Below, piece after piece: positions 1-12,700 of a stretch of DNA of 64,000 bases. This DNA is from Xiphophorus maculatus (Eukaryota > Chordata > Actinopteri > Cyprinodontiformes > Poeciliidae), in assembly GCF_002775205.1 (NCBI RefSeq), contig NC_036456.1:25951850-26015849 (forward strand), written 5' to 3'. The notes beneath the pieces were generated by a model. It was given only the letters and a program-made list of their open reading frames with translations, was not told the DNA's origin and did not search any database. Every line of letters begins with the position of its first letter. The stretch's first letter is position 1. The translations under genes and the position numbers were made by a program.

Positions 1-3000
1 TTGTATCTCACCGTCCCAGTCTGGATATCTGTAGCAATAAAACAAGAGGAAACGGGTCACAATTTGGCAAAAGAAGGTTATCTGCACAAGTGAGAGGCAT
101 TCATAAAATATTTTTTTAAATGTACAACAAAAACAAAATGCACAGCTTGTTCCACTTAAGAAACTCAAAGTCAAACTTCCCCCATCAAGTATATTCAAGC
201 TAACTTTGCTCCACTACTAATTTAGTAGTAGCTTTTCTCAATGAAAACCAAAATATCACTGAAAAGCATCAAAAATTTAAACAGACACGCCTGTATATTG
301 AAAAGACAGTTACAGGTAAAATATTTTTCTATATTTTGTTCTCTTCAGGCATGAGAAAAAAGGCGAAGTTGATATAAAAGGTGACAACATGTTATACAAA
401 CAGACGGTTCTCTGAACCTCACAGATGAAAGTCAATAAACATTAATTATTAATATTTCTCTCTTCAAAACATTCCAAAAGTTTCCACAGCACAGTCCAGT
501 GCTGACTTGGACAGAAAATACAAGTATTGTAGAAAACACCAGATTTTAAGGCTATTGGACAGTAGCTACATATCAATATGTCGTGGACTAAAGGGCATTT
601 AATACAACGATAAGTTTATCGGAGAGCTTAGATATAAAACCCCCAATAACTTTAGTTTTAAAAGATTAAATCTGCTTCAAACTATGTTTAAAGATTGGAG
701 CAGTGGTGGGCAGTGCTAGCTAAAAAGTTAGTAGCGCTAACCCTTAAAGCACTGAAAAGCGCTACACCTGTATTTAGCAGAAGCTAATGCTAAAGTCTCA
801 ACTTGAACTCAAAATATTTCTGCCCTAGAAAAACTACAACCCTTGAGCACAAATAAAATTTTTACATTATGACTTTTAGGCTCTATATTGTCTTTAGACA
901 TTATATTTAGGTATTTTTGTATGTTGTTCTCTACTGTTTATGTTTTATTTTGTTTGCGTGTTTCATGTTTAAAATAATTATTTGTCAAAAAGCGAGAGAA
1001 TGAGGAGAGGAAACCGAACTGCTGCGCAAACATCCCCCACTTCAAAATAAGAGCATGAATGTAAACATCCATCTACTTGAAGACTAACTAACAATTCAAC
1101 ACAAATGTTGAACTTCATTCAACTGAAACATTACAAAACGGCCAAGAAAATTAGTACTTCGGAATTTGTCCAGAAAAAATTATTTAGGGGGCGTCTAAGC
1201 ATTTTCAGTTACCAAGAGCGCTAAGTGAAAAATTAGCTTTGTTGTTAACGCAGTGGTAGTGTGCAAACAACAGGAGTAAAGGAAGCCAGACTACAAGACA
1301 AAGACGTTTACCACAAGGTAACAAACACACTGCTGTTACATGACATAAAACACAAAACATACCAACAATTCAATTAACTTCCTGGTTGGGTTATAACTTT
1401 TATAGCACCTGGTTATAAATCAGCGTTACACATTTATACGTTGGACAGGCAGCAAATCAGACATCTAACTCTACATCTACCAAGATTGTCTTCTTTAGAG
1501 AGGCTGGTTAGCATGCATCCAATACTCAAGCTATAAGTAGAAAACTCGTGACCATTTGAAATAACTCGACATCAGAGATGACAAAGAAAACGTATACTGA
1601 AAGAAAAACACTGACTGTTTCCGGAGGAGCTTGCGGTTCTCATGGTGAACGGTGGAGTCGTGGTGGAAAAGCCAATGCTGGTTGTCAAAACAAAGAAAAG
1701 TTAGGAAGGAGTTTCACAACCAACAAGCTTTAAAAATTGCTAAAATGTTTTTCCCCCTCCCAACACCGAACCCAACAGACGCATCTTATTAAACTTTGAA
1801 GATGTTGACTTCTACCGTTATTACCGCACTGTTTACAATTTTAATAAATATCTAAATAAATAGGCATTGTGTAAACAACAGTCCATTAAAAATTACACCC
1901 GACAAATTGGCTTAGTAATTAAGAAATCTTTATAATTAAAACCAGGAAACACAGAAGTCACACAGTAGATAAAAACAATCTTCTTGGGCTCTGGCCAGGT
2001 CTGATGTTGCCATCCTCAGTTCTGTGTCATCTCAGCGTTTGGTAACGGCTTTCCATGCAGGTTTGGATCAGGACAGATCACAACACAGAACCTGGGACAA
2101 CTACAATGCGAGTCAAGGGCAGGAAGAAGAGGAAAATGGAGAACCGGACACTGGTGTACTGTAGAAATTGGAGGAAAAGTCACAAAAGTCCAGTTCATGC
2201 CTATTTTCTCCAATTCACTGAATTGGAGAAAACAGCTAAACACTGGATTAAGAAAAAAAATCCCAAGAATTACAGACTTAAATTTTCACATGATTTTAAT
2301 TATTTAAAGTGACTGAACATGAGTTCTCTCCAATATTCAACAAATAAAATAATGTAAGAATAATGAACACCCTGCTCCTCTTACCTTCATGGTCTCAAAT
2401 TTTCTGTCACACAGAGTGCACCGATGTGGAAAGGCTGGCGGCGCGGCACAAGCATAATCGTTGATCATCGACCTTGACGGCAGACCCCTGAAGATCGCCA
2501 CCTTCGGAGCTGAGCTGCTGCACACGGACTTTGACGAACTGTAATGCTTCTTTGCTTCTGTGTTTGCCTGAGCTGGAGGAGTGGTGAGAGACCTGGAGAC
2601 TAAAGGATGCGACTCCTCAGGCGGTTTAGTTTGCTCCTTCGCCTGTGGCTTTGTGTCCGTTGCAGCTTTGCTTTGTTGAACGTTTGCTAACTTATCTTTC
2701 TTCTGCTCTTTAAAAACCTCTGGCTGTTGCTCTTGAGTTTTACGAGGATTTTCAGTACGATTATCTTGCTTACAACCAACTTTGCCGCCTTCACCTGAAG
2801 AAGTACTAGACTTTGAATCTTGCGCCTCCCCTTGCGGAGAACAGTCTTTCAGGAGGTTGGCACTTGAAAACTTTGGTCTTTTCCGTGTTTCTTCATTTTT
2901 CTTTAGCAGAACAAGGGGAGTGAAGGACCTCCCATGTGCCTGGGCTGGTTGGCTCTGTAGCGGTTTGGGTGGATCTGATTCTACCTTTTCAGGAACAAAG

Positions 3001-4283
3001 GTGGGGGTGAATTTCTCTGGAGCCTGGGTTTGGTGAGCCACTGGCTTATTAGGTGAATCTTTGTCGTCTTCTGGGGAAATGAAAGGGATGTGGACCTTTT
3101 GAGGAGCCTGGTTTGATTGAGTTTGTGGCAACTTAGGTAGGTTGCTGCTTTGGGGAGTCACAGAACTCCTCATTGAGGTGAAGCTGGTAGGAGAAGCTGT
3201 CAGGCCAGGTAAAGGAACCTCTGATGTAGTTTGTTTGAATGGTTCTTTGTAACTGGTGCTGCTAAAAGCATCAAGCATGCTTTTGGTCCCACCACTGGTG
3301 ACTCTACTGGTGTTTTTAATTTCCTCAACCACAGTGTAGCTCCCAGTATGTCCATAGTCAATCACTTTGGCAGGTTTAAAAATCCTAGATATATCGTCCT
3401 CATGTATCTCTGGCACTTCAGGGCTGCTATGCGTCTCCGGCTCACAGAAGCTTGTGGAGGGTTCGGGGTCAGAGTCGGGCGATGTTGAGGCTCTCTTCTC
3501 CTTCATGAGGCGAATCTGCTTCAAGATCAGAGCTAGATTATCAGAGTTTATCTGATCTTCAGGGAACATCAGGAGATATTCCAAGTCCTCTTTTTCAAGT
3601 CCAAATTGCTCAAGAAGGACGGCAGCAAGCTCTGGCGTATACTGTGACTGAGAAGGCTCGTCAGGATGCACTGGTTCGCTTGGAGTTGGGTCTTCATAAC
3701 GTCTGGAACCGGACACAGATTGGTTACTTTGCCGTCTCTCGCTGGATGCAAAAAACCTACCATCACTGCTGCTGGGATAGTCGGATGAAGCTGGCGAATG
3801 AAATTTCACAGGAGTATCCTCTGTGGGCTTTTTCAAGATCTGCAACCAGCTCAAGGAGCTGTTGTCACTTTCATCCTGTGGCTCCCTATCTCTGCCCATT
3901 TCACCATACGACGCTACACTGGTGGAAGGGAACTCGTCTCTTTGAGCGGAGAAAAAGCGAGAACCATGGCTTAAACGCGGCGGCACCAATTCTTGTCTGG
4001 TTCTGCCAGCAAGTGATCTTTCAAAGTCCCTTTCTGACCTGGCCATCATCTGTTCAGGCCTGTAAGTCATCGGCAGCTCGGACATTTGAGGAATAGTTCT
4101 TCCTGAAATGTTACCAGTTCCAGAAAATGATGGCGAAGAGATAAAGTTTGAATCAGGTTCCGTTCGGTGCCGTGACATCCAGTGGTCCATGTCTGACTGT
4201 TCACTAAAGTTTGGACGGTCGGAGGGACGTTGGGTGAGATTTTGATTCCTGGAGGAATAGGGATTGTACGGTGGAAATGACAT
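1..4283 (-). CDS. znf638: ZNF638-like matrin-type zinc-finger protein (gene D), 5' part, partial
   Basis: Three coding exons are visible: 2385-4283 (ATG to a phase-0 donor, 633 codons), 1616-1677 (62 nt) and 1-28 (cut by the window edge). The first exon starts MSFPPYNP, resembling the start of ZNF638, and carries a YTPELAAVLLEQFGLEKEDL region (about residues 215-234), a KVIDYGH motif, and near its end MINDY...FPHRCTLCDRKF, the first half of a matrin-type finger. The second exon supplies the second half (HWLFHHDSTVHH), so the finger reads C-x2-C-x12-H-x5-H with all ligands present. The third begins YPDWDGE, like YPDW after the ZNF638 finger. ZNF638 is a nuclear DNA/RNA-binding protein linked to splicing and transcription. 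Of the three genes here its N-terminus looks most like canonical ZNF638, so it may be the true orthologue; RS, RRM and C-terminal parts would lie beyond the left edge. The fingers, phases and dysf synteny support the family; orthology within it is inference. Confidence 0.85.
701..1255. mobile_element. hAT-like non-autonomous element fragment
   Basis: It begins CAGTGGTGGGCAGTGCTAGC and contains inverted partner blocks (agctaaaaagttagtagcgcta near 719 against gcgctaagtgaaaaattagct near 1218). No transposase frame is visible. The right boundary is degenerate. It sits in the intron between the second and third coding exons of gene D. Confidence 0.35.
2204..2232. repeat. Perfect 14-bp inverted repeat with 1-nt loop
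   Basis: TTTTCTCCAATTCA is followed after one base by its exact reverse complement. It lies in the intron just below the first coding exon of gene D. No role is evident. Confidence 0.6.
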
Positions 4284-7200
4284 GGCTTTACCAATTCTCC
4301 AGAAGTGAAGGTGCTGAACACCCTCACCACAGGGAAGGACGGTGCGGACGTGAGGTTCTTAACAATTACGGTACCAGTTGTGACACTAACACCGACAGCA
4401 CATTGGTAATCTGTGTCAGTGCTGCTTAGACGCCGCCTAGGATGAAATGGTGGAAGCCGTACTTCTGCAGAAGAGAAAGCAACAGTCCAAACACAAAAGC
4501 TGAAGAGAAAGCAGGTCGTGGAGTAGAGCAGGATCTTCCACAGGCATCAGCCATCGCCCGGTGAGCGTTGAGGTCTCAGCAGCTTCACATTCTTCCCAAC
4601 ATTAAGAAGTTCAGGTCTTTTACTGGCGAGAGAGAACAAAAAGGGTGAAACATCACAGGGCTGATAAAAAGAGAGAAACAAAGGTCAGAAGAGGTAAAGA
4701 CACAAATGTTTGGAACAGAACATTATCTTTTTTTCTTACATCGCAACAACTAAAAAACAAGGAACAAGCGCAAAGAATATCAACTGAATTGGTGATATAG
4801 CAAGACAAGCTTCAAACCAACTCTAAACCAAACTTTATTGATTAAGACAAAAAAATATGAATCATTGAAGAGATTTTTAAAAAACAGCAGGTGGCTGTGG
4901 ATTCACATCCTCTTTAAACTCACTTCAGTCTCTTCTGTGATGCAAAAGAGATGCTGAAAGTTTTGGACCCTTGCGCTTCACCGTACAACGTTCAACTTGA
5001 GTCTGGAGAAAGGCGACGAACAATCTGCTTTAAGAGATATTCAAGACCATTACTAGTACCTTACACATTCAAGAGACATCCATTTTATTGAAAAAGTTAG
5101 GAAAAACCCTAACCCTATCCAGGACCTTCCTGGGGAGAACTTCAGCTTTGTCACATTAAAAACAAAATCACAGCTGCAAACCAAATACAGAAAAGTTTGA
5201 GAGAACATAAGCAAATTTCATAACCAGGAACGGGAAAATCTGCAGCAGGATAACATTAAACAAAAAAAACAAGGTTTTGTGCGCCACCTAATCCATGGCA
5301 GAGCTGTGGTGGGGTGGTGCCAACTTCTGTAGTCAATGGATGAGAGGTGGGGTACCCATATGCCAGGTCATCAGGACACAGGAGAACTGATTGTACAGAC
5401 GGACACACATCTAAGAGCAATTCAGAGTATCCAGGTAACCTTACATGTCTGCTGGACTCTGGGCGAAAGCTGGAAGAAAAACACACAAACTCCACATACA
5501 AAAGCCTCAGAAGGGTTTATGTGCCAGGAGCTTCCTGCTGCTTCCTGTTTGAGGAAACATCACAAAAATGGAAGAGAAGCTGAAACATGACAAAACTACA
5601 ATTACTTTGTCTATTACTAAAATAATAAACATCCAATCTGGGTAAATTTGAGTGTATTTATACCAAGAAAGGAAACTAACATTGCATAACTGGAATAGAG
5701 ATTAGGGTACAGAAGCAGTGTTTGATTATTTTATAAGTAACTCTGAGGCATCCATGTAAGTTTACAGGTTAAAACACGCCATCAGTCTAGGACAGTGGTT
5801 CTTAACCTTTTATGAGGTACCGAACCCATCAGTTTCATATGCGCATTCACCGAACCCTTCTTTAGTGATAAATAAAATCAAACCTTTTTCCAAATTCAAG
5901 ACATATGTATATGATTTTTTGCTGGTGCACAAAATGAGCAATGCATGAACGTCACCTTTGCTCAAAGAACAAAACCATGAACTCACAGCAAATTGCAGTA
6001 TTACTTTATTCTGGCCCCCCAAAAATATTTCGGTCCCATAAAAGAATTTCAGCCCCCCAAAATATTTTTTTTACTATTTTACTAATTAAAAATAAATTTG
6101 GATTTTTTTCAAAGAATAACATTTTTTTTAATAACTAATTTTTTTTATTTTATTTTAAATTTAATTTGTCATTTTGAATCCACAAAATACATTTTTGGGG
6201 CCAGAATAAAGTATTGCACAAATAACATGCCTGCAAATCAGTGTGACTCCTGCTGTTTGTTTTTGGGAGACCAGTTCAGAGAGGCGTGGCTTCACCTTGG
6301 CAAGTGCATCTTCAGAGCAAAGTCTGTTCATTTTCTTCTTTTTTTGCTCGACATATTAAGTATGGATTCAAATATTAAGAAGGAAACCACGCGACGTACA
6401 ACTACGACAGCCGCTGATACTTTGCGAACTAAATTCCCCGCAGCACTGATTGGCTGAGCAATGTAACATGATCCTCTGCAGCAAGAGATGGCCAAGCGGG
6501 GCCTGTCATCATGACTTTACACAAGTGTGTCTTTACCTCCGCGGCAGAGGCTCCGCCGAACCCCTGAGACCGACTCACCGAACCCCTGGGGTTTGATCGA
6601 ACCCAGGTTAAGAACCACTGGTCTAGGAGAAACATAATATATGCTTAATACCCAATATCAATGTAATAGTGCAAGCAGTAACAACATTTTAAAAAGAGAG
6701 GATCATTTTCATTTTGTTTGAAATTCATGTTTTTATGATGGATTGTTAATGGATTGTTATTGGACAAAGAACCTAATTCAGTCTTTAACTGTGAGACAAA
6801 ACTTGAGGTTATTGTTGACCAAACAAAAGCAGAACTTTAAACAAAATAAAAGGTTAAAAGAAGCAGATTTACTCAGTGGTGCAGGATGTTAACTAAAATG
6901 TTGCTTAAATTTATCAGTAGTTTCCAAGTGGGCATGTTTCTTGATTTAAATGTTACAACTTTTATCTCTGTCCCTGCAGTGAGCCTTGCAGCAGGTTGTT
7001 TATTATGCTAACAGACACGCTAACTCTTATAGTGGCCATATGACTCAAAAGAGCCAAGCCATGACCTGTTTGTATTTCAGAAAAAATATATATGTGTAGA
7101 AAGGGAAATAATCTATGTTTAATCATCAAGTTGCTTCAAATAAAGAATGTAATAAACAGGAACACCATTAGCTGCAGCTAGCCCTCATAAACCCTCAGTA

Positions 7201-8234
7201 GAGAGAAGTTTGGCTGAGAAACGGTCAAAATGATCATCATTCTGTATTTGCAACAAATATTCTTAGTGCAAAGTTGGTTACAAATGTGGTGTGTTAAAAC
7301 TTTATCAGGGAAATAGATTTATATGTCAAACTTGTTACGAAGTTACCATTTAGATTAAATAGATCATTAAGTAAATTTTACAATATCTACAAATAATAAA
7401 AGGAGAAGATACAAAGTCAAAGTAGAAAAAGAGAAATTCTGCAACAGACATGGTTAAACCCAGAATAAACAGGAATTCATCAGCGTAACAACCAAACAAC
7501 CTCAAAAACTGGAAATTATGCTTCACCAAACCAGCTCAAAACAATAAAGCATGTTGCAGATAAATGTCCAGATCATATTGCAACAAACTTCAATTGTTTA
7601 GATTTTACATGATAGATTAACAAAATAGTGAACAATTAAAAAGAAGTGTTAATCTTTGTGAGAAAGAAAGAATTGTGGTGCATTTTTGCATTAATTACCT
7701 GAAGCAAACATTGTTTGATGTTGACATTTAAACCCCCATTAAACCCTCAATATGTGCTTAAAAGCGCTGTCAAGTGATCAAAGCTTATATTTTTACCAAC
7801 ACATTCAAAGCTTCAGACTTAAAATTAGAAAATCACCACATTTAGGCCAGAGTATGACTGATCATTTTAATTTAAGCGAATCAGATGAGCTGCCTTTACC
7901 CCAACGTTCAGCTACCTCCAAATTTTAACAGTTAAATGTTGAGCGGATTTGCATATCTGAAAACAATTGAAAGCACCGGACTGTTAAACTCAGGTTAACA
8001 ACACGATTCAATCCTAAAACAGAGCTGATTCTGTTTAACCTGCAGGTGGAGGTCCATCCACAACAGCTCCTTTCAGTGTTATGCATGCTAGCAGGAGCTA
8101 ACGTTAGCCTCCTGCGGTTCGTTCACAGACCGATAAAAAAACGGAACAAGCAGGTTGAGGAACACGGAGGAAAAGCTACATTTAAATGTCAGAGACTGGT
8201 TTCAAAGTTAAATAAACGTTTCATATATACATAC
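4284..8234. other. 5' intron region of gene D, no coding content seen
   Basis: AT-rich sequence between the ATG exon and the probable first exon. The only clear content is the hAT element at 5793-6620. I see no conserved protein frame in the rest. Confidence 0.5.
5793..6620. mobile_element. Non-autonomous hAT (Charlie-like) transposon with exact 8-bp target duplication
   Basis: The 828-bp element starts CAGTGGTTCTTAACC and ends with the exact reverse complement GGTTAAGAACCACTG. It is flanked on both sides by the same 8 bp, gtctagga (5785-5792 and 6621-6628). An 8-bp duplication and CAGTGGTTCT-type ends are typical of hAT/Charlie elements. No transposase frame is present, so it would need a transposase from elsewhere. 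The identical duplications suggest a fairly recent insertion. Confidence 0.9.
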
Positions 8235-8375
8235 CGATCGTCGTTCACTCTCTGCAAAGCCTTGGTCCAAGTTCTTCTTCGAAATGTGTCGGTGACTAAA
8301 ACAACTAAAAGCGTCTTTACTGCCCCCTCCTGGGCCGGAGTGCTAACCGGAAACAGCCGTTAACGCTAGCTCAAA
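8235..8375 (-). promoter_or_regulatory. Probable untranslated first exon and promoter of gene D
   Basis: A relatively CpG-rich stretch ends, on the minus strand, in a donor of the form CGATCG|gtatgt just below 8235. It lies upstream of the ATG exon at 4283 with no other gene between, as expected for a 5' noncoding exon. The start is not defined by any motif I can see. A further untranslated exon with an acceptor near 4465 or 4313 is possible. Confidence 0.4.
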
Positions 8376-8399
8376 CATCCGACACAAAAATAACGTCTT

Positions 8400-9331
8400 C
8401 GGTTACTTTCGATCATTATTTTCTTCTTATTGAAGCTTACTTCTAGTATTTGTAAAACTTCAATAAGTTCAATGTTAGTTTTGTAAACATTTGATCTAAC
8501 AAAAAAAATCTAAAATAAAATCAAAAACACTTTTAGGAGTAGCTTGCATACTTCTTGACGGACTATTGTGAAGTATTTATGCTGAATAAAATGTGTTCAA
8601 TGAAAGAACAAGCCAAAACACAACAGATACAAACCTACAGTTTGTGTTTGTACACAAGCTTCATTATTTTAATATTATATTCTTTCTATCAAGAGTCAGT
8701 ACACAGCTTCAGTTATTACACGTCAAGTTTATTTGTGTAGCACATTTCAACAAGGCATGAATGGAATGTACTTTGTCCTTAAAAATATTCACATCCAATA
8801 AAGGTATATTTTATCTTTCTAAAAGTCCAGTCTATCGCCAAAGGTGCAAACACATTGAGATTTGATATCACTTTGTTCGATCAGCATTCAGTGATGGAAA
8901 AATAACTGTTACTGTTCAACAACAGAAATGGCAGCTGATATTTTAACAAAGCCTGTGAGTAAAATGAGAATGGGCAACTTTGTGTGTTTTGTTTTTGGTA
9001 TGCAAATGAAAAAAAGAGGAAAAAATGCGAAATGTAAATGTATTTTTATGTCAACATAAGAACAAGGGTGGGTGTTGAATCTTATTGACTTCCTGTTGTG
9101 GGTGGAGATTTACACAGGTGGATGCAACTGATAATAAAAGGTCAAATGTAACTGGAGGCTGTGTTGATTTCCCCCCTGTCACTTACAGCCTTTTAAAGAT
9201 GGCAGCATGAGCAACCTGAACCTTCAGAGACGCATAAAGATAATTACAAAGTCTGCCTTCTACCACATGAAGAACATTTCTAATGTCCCTGCTAGAGGAC
9301 ATTAGAAATGCAAAACTAAACGTGTTTAGCT
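8400..9331. other. Intergenic DNA between genes D and B
   Basis: AT-rich stretch with no supported gene. It contains a short inverted repeat near 9273-9312 (tctaatgtcc / ggacattaga). Confidence 0.5.
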
Positions 9332-9600
9332 TTGCGTCTACCTAAAGAAAATCAATTGGATTTGATCCAGAACGCTGCTGCTGACGCTCTGACTAAAACC
9401 AGGAAGATAGAAAACATCTCCCCAGTTCTAAAGTCTCTACGTTGGCTCCCTGTAACTGCATCCCCAGAACCAAACATGGAGAAGCAGCATTCAGCTTCTA
9501 TGCGCCGCAGATCTGCCAGGAAACTGCTGAAACACTTAGTTCCTTTAAATCAAGGCTAAAAAAATGTTTAGAAACATTGAATGTGAAGGGAATCCTCTTC
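9332..9600 (+). mobile_element. LINE (CR1/L2/Rex-like) 3' end fragment
   Basis: The plus strand reads LDLIQNAAADALTKTRK and then SPVLKSLRWLPV, the conserved tail of CR1/L2-clade reverse transcriptases, followed by [15 protein letters not shown] in a shifted frame. It is short and frameshifted, hence a dead copy. A piece of the same tail recurs at about 30600-30720. Confidence 0.75.
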
Positions 9601-9710
9601 ATGAATCAATTAAAAAAACATTTACACAGTTTAAAAATGGAGCTGCCCAATCAAAGCAGACTAGAAGTTGACAGTTTTAGTAAATTTTAAAAGGAGACAT
9701 AAAAACAGGA

Positions 9711-9779
9711 TCATCGAGAGCTTCTGGTTTTCCTTTTTGGAGGCGGTGAAGATTCCTCTTCTTTCATCTGCCAATGTTT
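9711..9779 (-). CDS. Gene B terminal exon
   Basis: Phase 0 from acceptor gattttcag; 22 codons and TGA. It reads [20 protein letters not shown] then SR-stop, a short basic tail like that of ZNF638. Confidence 0.8.
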   Translation of the reverse strand, partial: KHWQMKEEESSPPPKRKTRSSR

Positions 9780-12700
9780 CTGAAAATCAAACGCATTTAG
9801 ACACCACACTGTGAACATGTGTGTATTTTTGTTGCATTATTCAGGTTTACCAGCAGGTTGTCGTAATGATTTCTGCTGCAGCAGTGTGTGTCCTCTTCGT
9901 TGCTCTTCAGCATGTAGAAAACAGAGCAGAGGGAACAGTAATATCCCAGTTTACGAGCAGTAAACTCCTCGCCTGAAGAGGAGGAAAGACAAGAACATGA
10001 ACAAGAAGAAGAGAGTTTCTAACCGGTAGGCAGATGTGTGTTTGTTTCTCACCAAAGGAGATGTCTGTGTTGAAAGGTGGCAGGATAAAATCAGCAGCGG
10101 TACAAGGAGACTTCCTTCGTTTTTTACAGGCTACTGAAGAAAAACAAACGGAAAAATGTTTAATTTTTACTTTAAAATTGATGATATTAAGAACAGGGCT
10201 TCTACAAGTTTCACAGACACAAATGTAAAACTTTTTTAAGACCATTAATAATTAAATTAAAGACCTGTATCACAACAGAAACATAAAAAAGAAAATCACA
10301 TTTTATTTAGTAGTATTGTCAAGCTTTTTAGCAGAGAATACATGTGGCGTCGTATTGGTCGGCAACAGAAGTGAGCCATGAAAAACGCAAAAAAGCTAGC
10401 TAGCTAAAACATAGCCGCAGCCAGTTAGCGGTAGCCACAACCGCCTCGAGTTACAGACACCAATTATTATGTTTGCCGGTGACAGATATACTACATATAC
10501 TAGATTCTTTTTAAGAACTGTGATTGACATATTTAAGGCCACCTTACATTTTTCTAATGAATCTAAGACATTTTAAGGCTTTGATTTTAGATACATGAAA
10601 TTAAGACTTTTTAAGGATGTGCGGAACCCTGAAGATAATCTCCTTCAAGAAAACATTTTCTAAAAGGTCACTAAGACTGGTACATGCCAATTTATTGCTT
10701 TAAAACTACAGTATGTAACTTTTATAAAATTTTTTTTTACATATTTCTTGGAACAATCACTGCTAGATCGTATGGGACCACAGACAGATTATATTTGAAA
10801 AAAATTGAGCTTCTCTTCATCTTCCAAACCTTCTTCATCCTCCTCCTCCTCTTCCTCCAAGCGTCTGTCCAGGTTCTGTTTGTCTGGACCTTCAGCAGCT
10901 TCATCATCCGACTCCGTCTTGACGTCCCCCAATAGAGCAGAAGAAGAAGGATCCAGCGATGCGCCAGGAAGTGATTTGTCTTCTTCTCTGTTTTCTTCAG
11001 GGTTCTCAGGTTTTCCTCCAGCAGATTTTCTCACTGCAAATAAGATGAAGTATTGATCAATCTTTGTTTTCAGCGATGCGACATCACAGTGGAGCAGATT
11101 ATGAGATCGGCTACCAGGAGTCTTTCTGGGTTTCTTCCTGGGTCGGCCTCTTTTTCTGCTTGATGTCACTTCCTGTTCCGTGTCCTCCATTTCCTCCAGA
11201 TTACCTGCTGCTGCAGCGTTCACACTCTGATCTAAAACTGAACATAAAAACAAACCAATGATGGAAAACCAGAATAAAAAACTCAAAATGCATCTTTATT
11301 CCCTGGCCTTCAACATCATTAGAAAAAAAATGGCAGATGTCAGTACTTTTGGGAAACTGCTGCAGCTGAATTTAAGTATGGCTTGGTTTTTATTCATATT
11401 GTTATTTTTTGTTGTTTTCTGCCAATTTTATAATTGTCATTATATTTACCAAACTTAATTTTTTGCTTTATCATTTATCTACCAGTGACTATAAATGTTG
11501 TAAAGTATTTATGATTCGCGTAAGTGACTTGACTTGATTAAAAATAACATGGATCGAAATGGAATCAATTTGACCGTCATGAAATCAAATTATTTATATT
11601 ACTTCGGATCATTTTTAACTAGATTTTCATTCAATCTAAATGTATTGAACTCATTAGTACTCATTAAGTTCAGTTCAGAATGAACTAAATTTAAAATAAA
11701 AGGACTGTTTGGTTAAATATTTTGACTTGATAAAAGTTAAATTTAATCTAAAAAACTTTCAGATCATAAAAACTCTTTCAGAGATGCATCAATGGACTTG
11801 TTCCTGTCTATTGACACAGAAACGTGATAGTTGATTTAAAACCAACCTAAAGGAATTGTCTCCTCTTCCAAACCTTCTCCGTCGGCCCTGCAGCGTCCTT
11901 CATCCTCCTCCTCTTCCTCCAAGCGTCCATCCAGGTTCTGTCTGTCAGGACATTCAGCCTCCATCTCAGGAAGTGATTTGGTTTCTTCTTCAGGGTTCTC
12001 AGGTTTTTCTCCAGCAGATTTTCTCACTGCAAACAAGATGAAATATTGATCAATCTTTATTTTTCAGCAATGTGACATCAAACTGGAGCAGACTGTGAGG
12101 TCGTCTACCAGGAGCCTTTCTGGGTTTCTTCCCGGATCGTCCTCTTTTTTTAGTGGATGCCACTTCCTGTTCTGTATCCTCCATTTCCTCCAGATCACCT
12201 GCTGCTGCAGAGAGAAAGTAACACTACATTAAAAAGCCCTGCCACAACATAATTTAAGACCTGTGATGAATTTATTTGCGACCAACTTGTAATTTTTTTT
12301 ATTAAGTTAAGACATTTTAAGGCTTTAACTATAGATACATGAATTTAAGACTTTTAAAGACCTTTTTAAAGCCACCTTGAATGAAATTTTAGACATAAAA
12401 ACCTATAAATATAGTTTTTAGGTTTTCTTAGGCAGTGGTAACTTACTGCATTTCAATCAAGCTTAGTAAAAAATATGAACCTGGTTTTATGCCTGGGATA
12501 AAAGGCAAAAAAGTTAGCTAGCTATCTAGCTAGCAAGGGTATATTAGCAGGTAGCTAGCGATAGCCTCAACTGCACAGCAAACATGTATGCGCATAATAG
12601 AAAATTTCTGCGGGAAAATAAAACATTAAATAGTCCTGCCATGAGATAATTTAAAACCTGTGATTAATTTATTTAAGACCAACATTTTTTAATTAATTAC

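Noticed and set aside
3644..4096. 150-residue plus-strand frame
   Set aside because: Antisense shadow of gene D's first coding exon.
5101..5118. Telomere-like aaccctaaccct word
   Set aside because: Less than three units; chance or trivial.
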